Assembly: GCA_965237995.1 (NCBI GenBank)
Contig: CBDEGO010000005.1
Location: forward strand, 186,001-250,000
Direction of reading: 5' to 3'
Length of the DNA: 64,000 bases
Origin: JAAELZ01 sp965237995
GTDB lineage: Bacteria; Pseudomonadota; Gammaproteobacteria; Arenicellales; Poriferihabitantaceae
The position numbers and the translations under genes were made by a program. Positions 45,422-54,142 of the stretch are shown here, piece by piece. Under the pieces are notes generated by a model. The model ran no database searches, had not been told where the DNA came from, and saw only the letters and a program-made list of their open reading frames with translations. Each line of letters starts with the position of its first letter. Positions within the stretch are counted from its first letter, which is position 1.

Positions 45422-46552
45422 ATGTATGAGAGCTATTTTGGCTTAAACTCAAAGCCATTTACCATTGTACCGGACACGCGGTTTTTATATCTGAGCAGCA
45501 GCCACCGGGAAGCCATTGCGCACTTAGTATACGCACTTAACGAGAAAAATGGGTTTGTCCAACTCACAGGCGAAGTCGGGGTTGGCAAGACCATGGCTTG
45601 TCGTTATTTACTCGCCAACGTGCCTCATGATGTAAACGTAGCACTGGTATTGAACCCCCAACTAGATGAGCAAGGTTTACTTAAAACCATTTGCGATGAG
45701 CTACAAATCTCGTATACAAAACAAGACGCACCCGGTGAGCTCACTAGTAAGATAAACCAACGATTGCTGCACACCCATTCGCAAGATAGGCATACGATCT
45801 TAATCGTTGATGAAGCGCAAAATTTACCTAAAAAAACCTTAGAGCAAGTACGCCTATTAACCAATTTGGAAACAGACCAGCAAAAATTGCTGCGCATTAT
45901 CTTGATTGGTCAACCTGAATTAGCTGAACTACTTAGCCATCAGGACATGCGCCAAGTTGCACAACGAATAACGAGTCGATATCACCTCGGTACGCTAAGT
46001 AAACTCGAATCGGATGAATATATCAAACATCGCTTAGGTGTAGCTGGCTGTAAAAACCCCTTATTTACAAACCGGGCACTTAAAAAAATATATAGGCTGA
46101 CCAAAGGCACCCCGAGATTAATTAATTTACTGTGCGATCGCGCACTCATAGGGGCATATAGCCTAGGAGTAGCACAGGTGGATACCAAAATCGTCAAAGC
46201 CGCGGCTAAAGAAGCATTGCCTATCACTCGGAAAATAACCAAGGAGAAGCATCGGCCATTACTCAAAAAGACCCTGTTCGCCTTCATCCTCATCGCCTTG
46301 CTCCTGTTATCAGTCTATAGCTTAATAGAGACTTGGTGGCCGCGGCTTAAGCCATTTTTGGCTCCACCTCAAGTGCAATCGACCATCCCCTCCGCACCGG
46401 ATAACAAGATACCTTCAGTCGTTACCGTTAATGAAATAGAGGAAAATGGCATTCCTCTAAACCCGGTCAAGCACGATCAGATAGAAGAAATAAAGCGGCA
46501 AGCGGATGTCGACCTTCGCTTAGGTATTCCTGCGAGGATACCCAAGCCTTAA
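45422..46552 (+). CDS. ExeA/GspA-like AAA ATPase with membrane anchor
   Basis: The 376-residue protein begins MYESYFGLNSKPFTIVPD, the hallmark of ExeA-type ATPases, with Walker A GEVGVGKT (48-55), Walker B TILIVDEAQNL (about 120-130) and a lid ending GTPRLINLLCDRAL. A membrane helix at about 286-304 separates the cytosolic ATPase from a short Pro-rich periplasmic tail. In type II secretion, GspA works with GspB to place the secretin; the peptidoglycan-binding domain of long GspA is missing here and no secretion genes are nearby, so the role may differ. Confidence 0.87.
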   Translation: MYESYFGLNSKPFTIVPDTRFLYLSSSHREAIAHLVYALNEKNGFVQLTGEVGVGKTMACRYLLANVPHDVNVALVLNPQLDEQGLLKTICDELQISYTKQDAPGELTSKINQRLLHTHSQDRHTILIVDEAQNLPKKTLEQVRLLTNLETDQQKLLRIILIGQPELAELLSHQDMRQVAQRITSRYHLGTLSKLESDEYIKHRLGVAGCKNPLFTNRALKKIYRLTKGTPRLINLLCDRALIGAYSLGVAQVDTKIVKAAAKEALPITRKITKEKHRPLLKKTLFAFILIALLLLSVYSLIETWWPRLKPFLAPPQVQSTIPSAPDNKIPSVVTVNEIEENGIPLNPVKHDQIEEIKRQADVDLRLGIPARIPKP

Positions 46553-46603
46553 ACGCAAACTATAAGCGAATCAAATACCCTACAACGCTAAAACTAGTTT
46601 GGG

Positions 46604-47443
46604 TTAAATATTACCTGAAAAGGTATCGCAAGAATCGACTTGCCCAGAGCGAAAACCTTCCATAAACCAATACGCTCGCTGCTGACCTGTTCCATGGGTA
46701 AAGCTATCCGGCACTACATAGCCCTGTGTTTTGCGCTGTATTGCATCGTCACCAATCGCGGCAGCTGCGCGTAAAGCCTCTTCGATATCACCCTGTTCAA
46801 GAGTTTGGGTTTGCTTATGGGTGTTGTGGGCCCATACGCCAGACAAACAATCAGCTTGCAGTTCAAACCGTACCGATAGTTCATTAGCGCGCGTTTTGCT
46901 TGACTGCGCTTTCATTTGATTCACACGACTAGACAGCCCAAGTAAAGTTTGTACGTGATGCGCCACTTCATGCGCCACAACGTAAGCTTGGGCAAAATCA
47001 CCGCGCGCCCCAAATTTTTGACTCAATTCATTATAAAAGACGGTATCAATATAGACTTTTTGATCCCCGGGGCAATAGAACGGACCCATGGCTGCTTGCG
47101 CGTGACCACATGAGGAAGTGGTAGAACCAGAGAATAAAACCAATGTTGGCTCACGGTATTGTTGCCCAATATTACTGAATATTTGACCCCATACATCTTC
47201 TGTTTGGTCTAAAACTTGCGATACAAATTCACCCGCCTTAACGTCTTGCTGAGAAATCGGACCAGACGACTGTTGCTGACCTCCACCACCTAAACCCAGA
47301 AAGGACAGGGGGTTAAAGCCAAATAATAAAGCTGCTCCGATTAAAATAATGGTCCCCAAACCGCCTCCTGCAAAGCCCTTACGTACTGTACGCTGGCCAC
47401 GACGGTCTTCTATATTACTGCTACGTGCACTTGTTCTTTTCAT
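46604..47443 (-). CDS. neutral zinc metallopeptidase, YpfJ family
   Basis: The 279-residue protein has a basic N-terminus, one membrane helix (about 27-46), a Gly/Gln-rich linker and the family domain with SGSTTSSCGHAQAAMGPFYCP (split), the zinc motif HEVAHHVQ, ELQADCLSGVWAHN and FTHGTGQQRAYWFMEGF. This is the YpfJ/zinicin-like family of predicted membrane-anchored peptidases; the substrate is unknown. Convergent with the ExeA-like gene, 51 nt apart. Confidence 0.9.
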   Translation of the reverse strand: MKRTSARSSNIEDRRGQRTVRKGFAGGGLGTIILIGAALLFGFNPLSFLGLGGGGQQQSSGPISQQDVKAGEFVSQVLDQTEDVWGQIFSNIGQQYREPTLVLFSGSTTSSCGHAQAAMGPFYCPGDQKVYIDTVFYNELSQKFGARGDFAQAYVVAHEVAHHVQTLLGLSSRVNQMKAQSSKTRANELSVRFELQADCLSGVWAHNTHKQTQTLEQGDIEEALRAAAAIGDDAIQRKTQGYVVPDSFTHGTGQQRAYWFMEGFRSGQVDSCDTFSGNI

Positions 47444-47572
47444 GGTCTATCTCAAAATAATAAGGTCATGGGCTTGCTCATTGGCATTAAATCGCAAGCG
47501 TTTCTGGTAGAGATTGTATCATTGACCTACAAGTGGGTGCACCCTAGGCTAAAATTGCGCAAAATTTAACTG

Positions 47573-48097
47573 CTACTTCTCCAGCAACCTAGGCATTAGC
47601 TCTACAAAGTTGCAGGGCCGCGTTCGATAATCCATTTGCGGCATGATAATTTCGTCCCAAGCTAGCGCACAGGCCCCAGATGAACCGGGCAAAGAAAATA
47701 TAAAGGTACCGTTTGCCACTCCCGCTACCGCGCGCGACTGAATAGTAGATGTGCCGATTTGCTTTAGCGACAGCGCCCTAAACACTTCACCCACTCCGTC
47801 CAACGTTTTATCAAATAGCACACTAACCGCTTCTGGTGTGCCGTCTCTACCGGTTACGCCTGTACCGCCGGTTACGAGTATGACTTGGCAGGCGGCGTCC
47901 GCGACCCAAGCAGAGACCACCGCACGAATTTGATAAACGTCATCCCTAACTAGATTTCGATCATGAAGCTGATGACCCGCGTCGATCACCCGCTTTTGCA
48001 ATAAATCTCCCGATTTGTCTTCCTCTAAAGAACGGCTATCCGATACCGTTAAAACAGCCATATTAACGGGAATTAATTCACGATTTAACGATGCCAT
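47573..48097 (-). CDS. moaB: molybdopterin adenylyltransferase-like protein MoaB
   Basis: The 174-residue protein has the MoCF-binding fold: AVLTVSDSRSLEEDKSGD near the start, VILVTGGTGVTGRDGTPEAV (about 75-94) and LPGSSGACALAWDEII. This is the MoaB/MogA family that adenylylates or handles molybdopterin in molybdenum cofactor synthesis. It is divergent from moaD-moaE with 48 nt between starts, consistent with a shared pathway. moaA and moaC are not in the window. Confidence 0.92.
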   Translation of the reverse strand: MASLNRELIPVNMAVLTVSDSRSLEEDKSGDLLQKRVIDAGHQLHDRNLVRDDVYQIRAVVSAWVADAACQVILVTGGTGVTGRDGTPEAVSVLFDKTLDGVGEVFRALSLKQIGTSTIQSRAVAGVANGTFIFSLPGSSGACALAWDEIIMPQMDYRTRPCNFVELMPRLLEK

Positions 48098-48145
48098 TGC
48101 GATTAGTCACTTAAATTCGATACGAGCAGGCATTATACTAGCGTG

Positions 48146-48376
48146 ATGAGCATCAATGTACTCGTTTTCGCCAGCTTGAGTGAACAGCTTGGCCTTTCAA
48201 AAGCTACCGTAGAAGCCGCAGAGGGCCTGACTGCCCAAGACGTCTGGCAGCAGATCACCACGCAAGCGATGACAGCGAATACCTTAATCGCCATTAATCA
48301 AGCATACGCACAAGCTACCGACCTCGTTAACGATCATGACGAAGTAGCCTTTTTCCCTCCTGTAACAGGTGGCTAA
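48146..48376 (+). CDS. moaD: molybdopterin synthase small (sulfur carrier) subunit
   Basis: MoaD carries the C-terminal thiocarboxylate that donates sulfur to precursor Z. The 76-residue ubiquitin-fold protein begins SINVLVFASLSEQLG and ends FFPPVTGG with the invariant Gly-Gly. I chose ATG 48146; a GTG immediately upstream is in frame. moaE starts directly after the stop codon. Confidence 0.94.
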   Translation: MSINVLVFASLSEQLGLSKATVEAAEGLTAQDVWQQITTQAMTANTLIAINQAYAQATDLVNDHDEVAFFPPVTGG

Positions 48377-48829
48377 GTGCATCGCATAAAGCTACTAGAT
48401 GCCACATTTGACCCATGGCAATTATTAAGTGAGACAGAGCAACAGTGGATTGCTGAGGGCAAGTTAGATAGCAACGCTATGGGTGCCACCGCGACGTTTG
48501 TTGGACGCATGCGTGACTTCAATGAAGGCGCTACTGTTAGCGCAATGCAACTGGAGCACTACCCCGGCATGACCGAAAAGCAGTTACTTGAATTAGCACA
48601 GTCGCACACAACCAATCACGCTATCGACCAACTACTTATCGCCCACCGCATCGGCGTTATAAAGCCCAGCGAAGCCATCGTCTTAGTTGCGGTATGGTCA
48701 GCCCATCGTAAAGCAGCCTTCGACGCTAGTCGCGCGATAATGGAAGCGTTGAAGCACACTGCCCCATTTTGGAAAAAAGAAGTCACCCCAGACGGTACGC
48801 GCTGGGTGGATAAAAATACCGCTGGTTAG
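48377..48829 (+). CDS. moaE: molybdopterin synthase catalytic subunit
   Basis: MoaE receives sulfur from MoaD to convert precursor Z to molybdopterin. The 150-residue protein has ATFVGRMRDFNEG, LEHYPGMTEKQL, IAHRIGVIKPSEAIVLVAVWSAHR (split) and the FWKKE motif near the end with its catalytic Lys. The start is GTG immediately after the moaD stop, so the two are coupled. Confidence 0.95.
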   Translation: MHRIKLLDATFDPWQLLSETEQQWIAEGKLDSNAMGATATFVGRMRDFNEGATVSAMQLEHYPGMTEKQLLELAQSHTTNHAIDQLLIAHRIGVIKPSEAIVLVAVWSAHRKAAFDASRAIMEALKHTAPFWKKEVTPDGTRWVDKNTAG

Positions 48830-48841
48830 CTTAGTTTGTCA

Positions 48842-49564
48842 ATGCAGACGCGTGATCGCCGCTTTGCGAAATACCAATCAGATATAGAATCGTTTCAGTT
48901 TGACGAATCGGTGAGTGCAGTGTTTGCTGACATGATTCGCCGCTCGGTACCGGGTTATAGTACCGTCATCGCGATGACCGGTGTACTGGCTGGCGAGTAT
49001 GCAAAGCCAGGCACCCATATTTATGATTTGGGCTGTTCTCTAGGCACCAGTCTCTTTGCTTGTAGTCAGTATGCACCACAAGATTGCACCTTGATTGGCG
49101 TCGACAATGCGCAACCTATGTTAGACCGTTGCGAGAAAATTCTCTCATCCACAACCCATGCCAAAGAATTACGCCTTGAGAACATTCAAGATTCCGTGAT
49201 TGAAAATGCCAGCTTAGTTATCATGAACTACACGCTACAGTTTATTCCGCCACAGCAGCGTGCACGTTTATTAAGCAACGTGTACCATGGTTTAAACTCC
49301 GGAGGCGCGCTTCTACTGTCCGAAAAGATGTGCTTCGAGAATGCTATCGATGAACAGCATATTACCGATTTGTACTACGCTTTTAAACGCGAAAATGGCT
49401 ATAGCGAGCTAGAGATTAGCCAAAAACGCACCGCGCTCGAAAATGTGCTCATTCCTGATACCGAAAACCAACATATCGAGCGCTTGCAAGACGTGGGTTT
49501 TACGCAAATAAACTCTTGGTTTCAGTGCTTAAATTTTAAATCTATTTTAGCCGTAAAGCATTGA
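48842..49564 (+). CDS. cmoA: carboxy-SAM synthase
   Basis: CmoA makes carboxy-S-adenosyl-methionine from SAM and prephenate for wobble uridine modification (cmo5U34) in tRNA. The 240-residue class I methyltransferase-fold protein has RRSVPGYSTVIAMTG, the SAM-binding YDLGCSLGTSLFA, IGVDNAQPMLDRC and MNYTLQFIPPQQR. I chose ATG 48842; a TTG two codons upstream is in frame. It overlaps cmoB by 4 nt. Confidence 0.95.
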   Translation: MQTRDRRFAKYQSDIESFQFDESVSAVFADMIRRSVPGYSTVIAMTGVLAGEYAKPGTHIYDLGCSLGTSLFACSQYAPQDCTLIGVDNAQPMLDRCEKILSSTTHAKELRLENIQDSVIENASLVIMNYTLQFIPPQQRARLLSNVYHGLNSGGALLLSEKMCFENAIDEQHITDLYYAFKRENGYSELEISQKRTALENVLIPDTENQHIERLQDVGFTQINSWFQCLNFKSILAVKH

Positions 49565-50568
49565 CCCCTGAACTCAACAAGCAATTAAAACGGTCGTTGC
49601 GTATTGACCAAATAGCAGAGCAGCTGACACTCGAACAATGCACTTGGGGGGCAACGCTCTCTACTCAATTAGATATTTATCTAGATCAATTAAACAACGG
49701 CAACCTTGAACGATGGTTTAATGCGGTTAAGCAGTTGCCTGATATCAAAGCGAGCAGATCGTTTATAGATCAAAGTACAATCAGCATTCAATCGGACCTC
49801 GCTTCAAGCGAGCAGATTATTGCGCTAGAAACACAACTAAAACAACTCATGCCGTGGCGCAAAGGGCCGTATGATCTTTTTGGTATTGACCTTAATACCG
49901 AGTGGCGTTCAGATTTAAAGTGGGCACGACTGGAAGACAAAATTGCACCTCTTAAAGGCAAAACCGTATTAGACGTGGGTTGTGCTAATGGGTATTTTAG
50001 CTTACGCATGGCAGGGGCCGGAGCTAAATTGGTGCTTGGCATCGACCCTAGTTGGCTATTTATGGTGCAGTTCATGGTATTGCGGCGCTATCAATCTAAA
50101 TCGCTACCCGTGTACTTACTTCCATTTGCAATGGAGCAAGTGCCTCCTCGCTTGCAGTTTTTCGATAGCGTATTTTCGATGGGTGTGCTTTACCATCGCC
50201 GCTCTCCACTAGATCATCTTATCGAGTGCTTAGACGCGTTAAGACCAGGCGGTCAGCTAGTGTTAGAAACACTTGTTATACCGTCAGACTATGGCGAGGT
50301 ACTCGTTCCGAGCGACCGCTATGCGCGTATGCGTAATGTTTGGTTCTTACCCAACTCGACTATTTTATGTGCGTGGCTAGAGCGAATCGGCTATGAAGCT
50401 CCCGAGGTCATCATGGAAACCAATACCAGCTTACAAGAGCAAAGAGCAACCGACTGGATGCAGTTTGAATCATTAGACCGCTGCCTTGATCCAACTGACA
50501 ACACCAAAAGTATTGAAGGTTATCCCGCGCCGCGACGCGCAATCATTATCGCTAGCAAGCCAGCCTAA
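49561..50568 (+). CDS. cmoB: tRNA U34 carboxymethyltransferase
   Basis: CmoB transfers the carboxymethyl group from carboxy-SAM to ho5U34 of tRNA. The 335-residue protein has LMPWRKGPYDLFGI, DTEWRSDLKW-type NTEWRSDLKWARL, the cofactor loop VLDVGCANGYFSLRM, FSMGVLYHRRSP, VPSDRYARMRNVWF and EGYPAPRRAIIIASKP. These align along the whole E. coli protein. The start is TTG, within the cmoA stop region (4-nt overlap). Confidence 0.95.
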   Translation: MTPELNKQLKRSLRIDQIAEQLTLEQCTWGATLSTQLDIYLDQLNNGNLERWFNAVKQLPDIKASRSFIDQSTISIQSDLASSEQIIALETQLKQLMPWRKGPYDLFGIDLNTEWRSDLKWARLEDKIAPLKGKTVLDVGCANGYFSLRMAGAGAKLVLGIDPSWLFMVQFMVLRRYQSKSLPVYLLPFAMEQVPPRLQFFDSVFSMGVLYHRRSPLDHLIECLDALRPGGQLVLETLVIPSDYGEVLVPSDRYARMRNVWFLPNSTILCAWLERIGYEAPEVIMETNTSLQEQRATDWMQFESLDRCLDPTDNTKSIEGYPAPRRAIIIASKPA

Positions 50569-50696
50569 ACCCCGCTATCATACAATTGTTGATTGCAGAC
50601 CAAACAACGATATGCATAATCCCCAAGTTATTTATTAAAATGGCTATGGCCCACGGTTCTCATAGCTCCTCTAAACACTAACTAGTTAATACAATA

Positions 50697-50864
50697 ATGA
50701 AAAAGTGGATGTGTATTATTTGCGGTCTAATCTATGACGAAGCCGAAGGTTGGCCTGACGATGGAATAGCGCCCGGCACAGCGTGGGCCGATGTACCCGA
50801 TGATTGGGTATGCCCTGATTGTTTCGCCGAGAAAGAAGATTTCAAAATGGTGGAAATCGAATAA
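50697..50864 (+). CDS. rubredoxin
   Basis: This 55-residue protein begins MKKWMCIICGLIYDEAEG and carries the two iron-binding knuckles CxxCG (C6, C9) and CPDC, with the conserved PDDGIAPGTAW and VPDDWVCPDC core. It is a one-electron carrier with a single FeS4 site in the cytosol. It lies alone, 128 nt after cmoB; no rubredoxin reductase or alkane hydroxylase is nearby, so the partner is unknown. Confidence 0.95.
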   Translation: MKKWMCIICGLIYDEAEGWPDDGIAPGTAWADVPDDWVCPDCFAEKEDFKMVEIE

Positions 50865-50925
50865 CTTATCGAGTTAACAACTGTTTTTGTTCTGTTGATT
50901 AACCTGCTAGGCATCAATAGCCGCT

Positions 50926-51795
50926 TCAAGCAAACCGCCGAGCCAGCTCACTAATATGGGCTGGCCCAACTTCACAGCAACCACCAATTAGGCTGGCTCC
51001 GCTGTCTATCCAACCCTGCGCAAAACCCGCATAGGCATCGGGCGTTAAGTCTATACGTTTGTTCAATGCCTCAACGGTGGCTCCTTGCTTAAACTCGTCG
51101 GTGATCATTTTAAACCCATTAGCGTAGGCACCCACAGGTAGCGACTGTTTACCGAGTGTTGTAATCGCTTTAGTCACGGCCTCTGGCACAGAACAATTCA
51201 CCAACAAGGCAGCAACGTCGAGTTCGGCAATCAGCGGTAATATATCGGTAACGGCTTCGCCCGAGCGTAACTGACTCCCCTCTTTGTCATCCACACTAAT
51301 CGATAGCCAAACTGGCTTGTTGGTGGTGTTCGCCCCTAACACGGCGCCGCGTGCTTGGTTTACCGAGGACATCGTCTCGCAAATAAAGAAGTCAACAAAC
51401 GGCGCATGGATCGCAGCCATTTCCGCAAATAGGCTGGCTGCCTCGTCTTCAGAAGGCGCCAAATCTGGGCGATAAGAACGGCCAGTAGGGCCTAAACTAC
51501 CCGCCACCATGCCGCTACCATGAGCATCTCTGCTACGGGCAGCAATCTCACAAGCCAAACGATTTAGCCGCGTAAACTCGTGCTCCATATCATAAGGCGC
51601 TAACCTATCGCGGTGTAGCACGTAAGAGTTGGTTGTCGCAATTTGCGCACCAGCATTAAAATAATCTGTATGCACTTGTTCAACTAACTCAGGTGCTTCT
51701 ATCATTACCTGTGCGCCCCATAAGCCAGAAATTTCGCCGTCATAACGGGTAATCAATTCTTGGCCTAAGCCGCCGTCTAATATAGTAATTGTCAT
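50926..51795 (-). CDS. homocysteine S-methyltransferase family protein
   Basis: The 289-residue barrel protein begins ITILDGGLGQELI and has the three zinc Cys of the family: NCSVPEAV and the C-terminal GGCCEVGPAHI. TNSYVLHRDRLAPYD and GSLGPTGRSYRPDL are conserved blocks. The family methylates homocysteine with S-methylmethionine, SAM or a betaine; at this length it resembles MmuM-type enzymes. It is 38 nt downstream of a second, longer paralogue on the same strand. Confidence 0.87.
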   Translation of the reverse strand: MTITILDGGLGQELITRYDGEISGLWGAQVMIEAPELVEQVHTDYFNAGAQIATTNSYVLHRDRLAPYDMEHEFTRLNRLACEIAARSRDAHGSGMVAGSLGPTGRSYRPDLAPSEDEAASLFAEMAAIHAPFVDFFICETMSSVNQARGAVLGANTTNKPVWLSISVDDKEGSQLRSGEAVTDILPLIAELDVAALLVNCSVPEAVTKAITTLGKQSLPVGAYANGFKMITDEFKQGATVEALNKRIDLTPDAYAGFAQGWIDSGASLIGGCCEVGPAHISELARRFA

Positions 51796-51833
51796 ATCGC
51801 TGAAAACTTGATGGGTAATTTGACGCGCTTTAC

Positions 51834-52892
51834 TTAATCGCGACGCCTTCTAGATCGTCGTGACTCACCGCCTCCACCCGTGGCACCCGCTTGCACACTC
51901 ATTTCACCTCGAAGCTGCGCTTGCGCACCCACTGAGACTTCGCCAAGCACTTGAGTTATTTCTTCTAAAGAAGGGGGTGCAGATTTTACGTGTTCATCCA
52001 TTACTTTACGCATTGCTGCAACGTGACCCGGTGTCGTACCGCAGCAGCCGCCAATAATATTGGCACCAGCATTGATAGCAAACTTTACATAATCTGACAT
52101 CACTTGCGGCGTACCGTTGTACACAATCGCGCCATCCACATATTCCGGCACACCACAGTTCGCTTTAGCAATGATAATAGGGTCAACCCCTTGCTGCTTA
52201 GCGGCGGCTCTCATATTCAAAATTGCTGCGACGACTTCACTAGCACCCACACCGCAATTGGTCCCGATGGCGTAAGGGTTAGGTTGCATCGCAGCACCAT
52301 ATTCAACTACATCCGCTGCGGTTAAACCCATCATCGTGCGCCCGTTGGTATCAATGCTTAAGGTGGTCACGATAGGCATATCAGCCACCGCCGCGCCTTG
52401 CAACGCTGCTTGCATTTCTTCCTTAGAAGAAATGGTTTCTACCCACAACACATCAACACCTCCTTTTTTAAGCGCCATCGCTTGTTCAGCAAAAGCGTCG
52501 GCTGCTTCATCAATAGTGAGCGGCCCTGACGGCTCCAAAATTTCACCGGTCGGCCCCATTGACCCGGCAATTAACACTTCTCGACCACAAACCGATATAC
52601 ACTCCTTCAATAGTTGGGTGCCTGCAATATTTAACTCTTCTACACGGTCTTGGGCTTTATGCAGCTTGAGCCGATAACGCGTACCGCCAAAGGTATTGGT
52701 TAATACAATATCAGAGCCAGCATCAATAAAACTCTGATAATGCGCTTTGATTTTCTCTGGATGATCAATATTCCATAACTCAGGTGCATCACCGGTCATT
52801 AGGCCCATTTCAAACAGGTTTGATCCAGTGGCACCATCGGCAAGCAAGACGCCTTTTTTTTCTAATAAGGCGTTTAATCTGTTTTCCATCAT
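51834..52892 (-). CDS. homocysteine S-methyltransferase family protein (betaine-homocysteine methyltransferase-like)
   Basis: The 352-residue protein has LLADGATGSNLFEMGL, TNTFGGTRYRL, GSMGPTGEILEP, and the zinc ligands in GTNCGVGASE and GGCCGTTPGHVAAM. The Gly/Arg-rich tail (GGGGESRRSRRRRD) is seen in the proteobacterial betaine-homocysteine methyltransferase group. The methyl donor is inferred from this similarity. An additional ATG one codon in is possible. With the shorter paralogue it gives two barrel methyltransferases in tandem, downstream of the methionine pathway that starts with metA. Confidence 0.85.
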   Translation of the reverse strand: MMENRLNALLEKKGVLLADGATGSNLFEMGLMTGDAPELWNIDHPEKIKAHYQSFIDAGSDIVLTNTFGGTRYRLKLHKAQDRVEELNIAGTQLLKECISVCGREVLIAGSMGPTGEILEPSGPLTIDEAADAFAEQAMALKKGGVDVLWVETISSKEEMQAALQGAAVADMPIVTTLSIDTNGRTMMGLTAADVVEYGAAMQPNPYAIGTNCGVGASEVVAAILNMRAAAKQQGVDPIIIAKANCGVPEYVDGAIVYNGTPQVMSDYVKFAINAGANIIGGCCGTTPGHVAAMRKVMDEHVKSAPPSLEEITQVLGEVSVGAQAQLRGEMSVQAGATGGGGESRRSRRRRD

Positions 52893-53021
52893 TTGTTAGA
52901 GATTCATATTTTTAATACGCGAACTGTATGCGTTCACCAACATAGATTCAACCGACAGACTTGCTTAATTGAACTTAAACTTAGGTGTAAACTACCGCGT
53001 AATTTGCTCATTATAAAACCT

Positions 53022-53300
53022 ATGCCACAACTGTCTGAATCAGAGCTCCTTAATTTATCTTCTTCATTAGTAGATTGGACTGTTGTAAATAACAAACTCA
53101 CTAAGACATTTGTATTTAAAAACTTTAACGAAGCTTTTAGTTTTATGACGCAAGTGGCAATGTATGCGGAGAAACACGATCATCATCCTGAGTGGTCCAA
53201 TATCTATCGCACCGTGAATGTGCAATTAATTACTCATGATGCAAATGGCATCACTGAAAAGGATACCCAATTAGCACAGTTCATGGATTCAATAAGTTAA
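53022..53300 (+). CDS. phhB: 4a-hydroxytetrahydrobiopterin (pterin-4a-carbinolamine) dehydratase
   Basis: The 92-residue protein starts at ATG 53022 (MPQLSESELL); longer readings run into the divergent methyltransferase promoter. It has DWTVVNNKLTKTFVFKNF and the active-site motif EKHDHHPEWSNIYRTV. The enzyme regenerates pterin after aromatic amino acid hydroxylation. No phenylalanine hydroxylase gene is in the window; folM at 39066 is a functional companion. Confidence 0.93.
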   Translation: MPQLSESELLNLSSSLVDWTVVNNKLTKTFVFKNFNEAFSFMTQVAMYAEKHDHHPEWSNIYRTVNVQLITHDANGITEKDTQLAQFMDSIS

Positions 53301-53326
53301 AGCACCCAAGACAGACAGTTACCCCA

Positions 53327-54142
53327 ATGAAGTCTACCCAACATTCATCCGCCTCTACTTCTCCAGCCGGCACTAGCTATCGCATTGACGGCGAAGGCTC
53401 CGCCGCGTTGTTTTTCGCCCATGGTGTTGGCTTAGATAAAGACATTTGGCAACCGCAGATTGATGCTTTCGCGGGCCGCTACCAAACCGTCAGCTATGAT
53501 TTGCTCGGCCACGGAAACAGCCCGATCCCAGATGTAGATGCAACGATGGACGACTATGTCGCTCAGCTAGAAGAGTTACGCGCGCATCTAAATATAGACA
53601 AGATAGCGATCATTGGGCATTCAACCGGAGCGCTTATCTGCCTAGGCTACGGTTTAGCTCACCCAGAGAAGGTGACACACCTAGTGCCACTAAATGCGAT
53701 TTATTGCCGCCCTAAACAAGCACAACAAGCGGCTCTTCAACGGGTAGTGGATGCTCGAGAAAATGGCCCTTTAAAGCAACTAGAAACCACCCTCATTCGC
53801 TGGTTCGGCGAAGAGCCGCTCACTGCTGAGTTACAAGCAAAGAAAAGCAACTTACGTCATTGCTTGCAACGCGCGAACCTGTCAGGTTACGCCACCACCT
53901 ATCGCCTATTCGTTGAGTCAGATCGACTATACGAAGGGCATTTAAATAAAATCACTGCCCCCACTTTATTTTTAACGGGAGAACTTGACCCTAATTCAAC
54001 ACCGGAAATGAGCATTGCCATGGCGAATGAGGTCGACGGCGCAAGCTGTGCGATCATCCAAGGGTCTCGTCATATGACGCCGTATATTGACGACATTGAA
54101 ACCAACGCCATTATTAAAGAATTTCTACAGCGTAATGACTGA
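53327..54142 (+). CDS. alpha/beta-fold hydrolase
   Basis: The 271-residue protein has the oxyanion HG in FFAHGVGLDKDIW, DLLGHGNSP, the nucleophile elbow GHSTGA (S99), and a late acid/His pair in TGELDPNSTPEM and QGSRHMTPY. This is the esterase/amidase-type hydrolase fold. It overlaps the flavin reductase gene by 8 nt and forms a three-gene operon with it and an aldehyde dehydrogenase, which points to catabolism of an ester, amide or enol-lactone. The substrate cannot be named. Confidence 0.85.
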   Translation: MKSTQHSSASTSPAGTSYRIDGEGSAALFFAHGVGLDKDIWQPQIDAFAGRYQTVSYDLLGHGNSPIPDVDATMDDYVAQLEELRAHLNIDKIAIIGHSTGALICLGYGLAHPEKVTHLVPLNAIYCRPKQAQQAALQRVVDARENGPLKQLETTLIRWFGEEPLTAELQAKKSNLRHCLQRANLSGYATTYRLFVESDRLYEGHLNKITAPTLFLTGELDPNSTPEMSIAMANEVDGASCAIIQGSRHMTPYIDDIETNAIIKEFLQRND

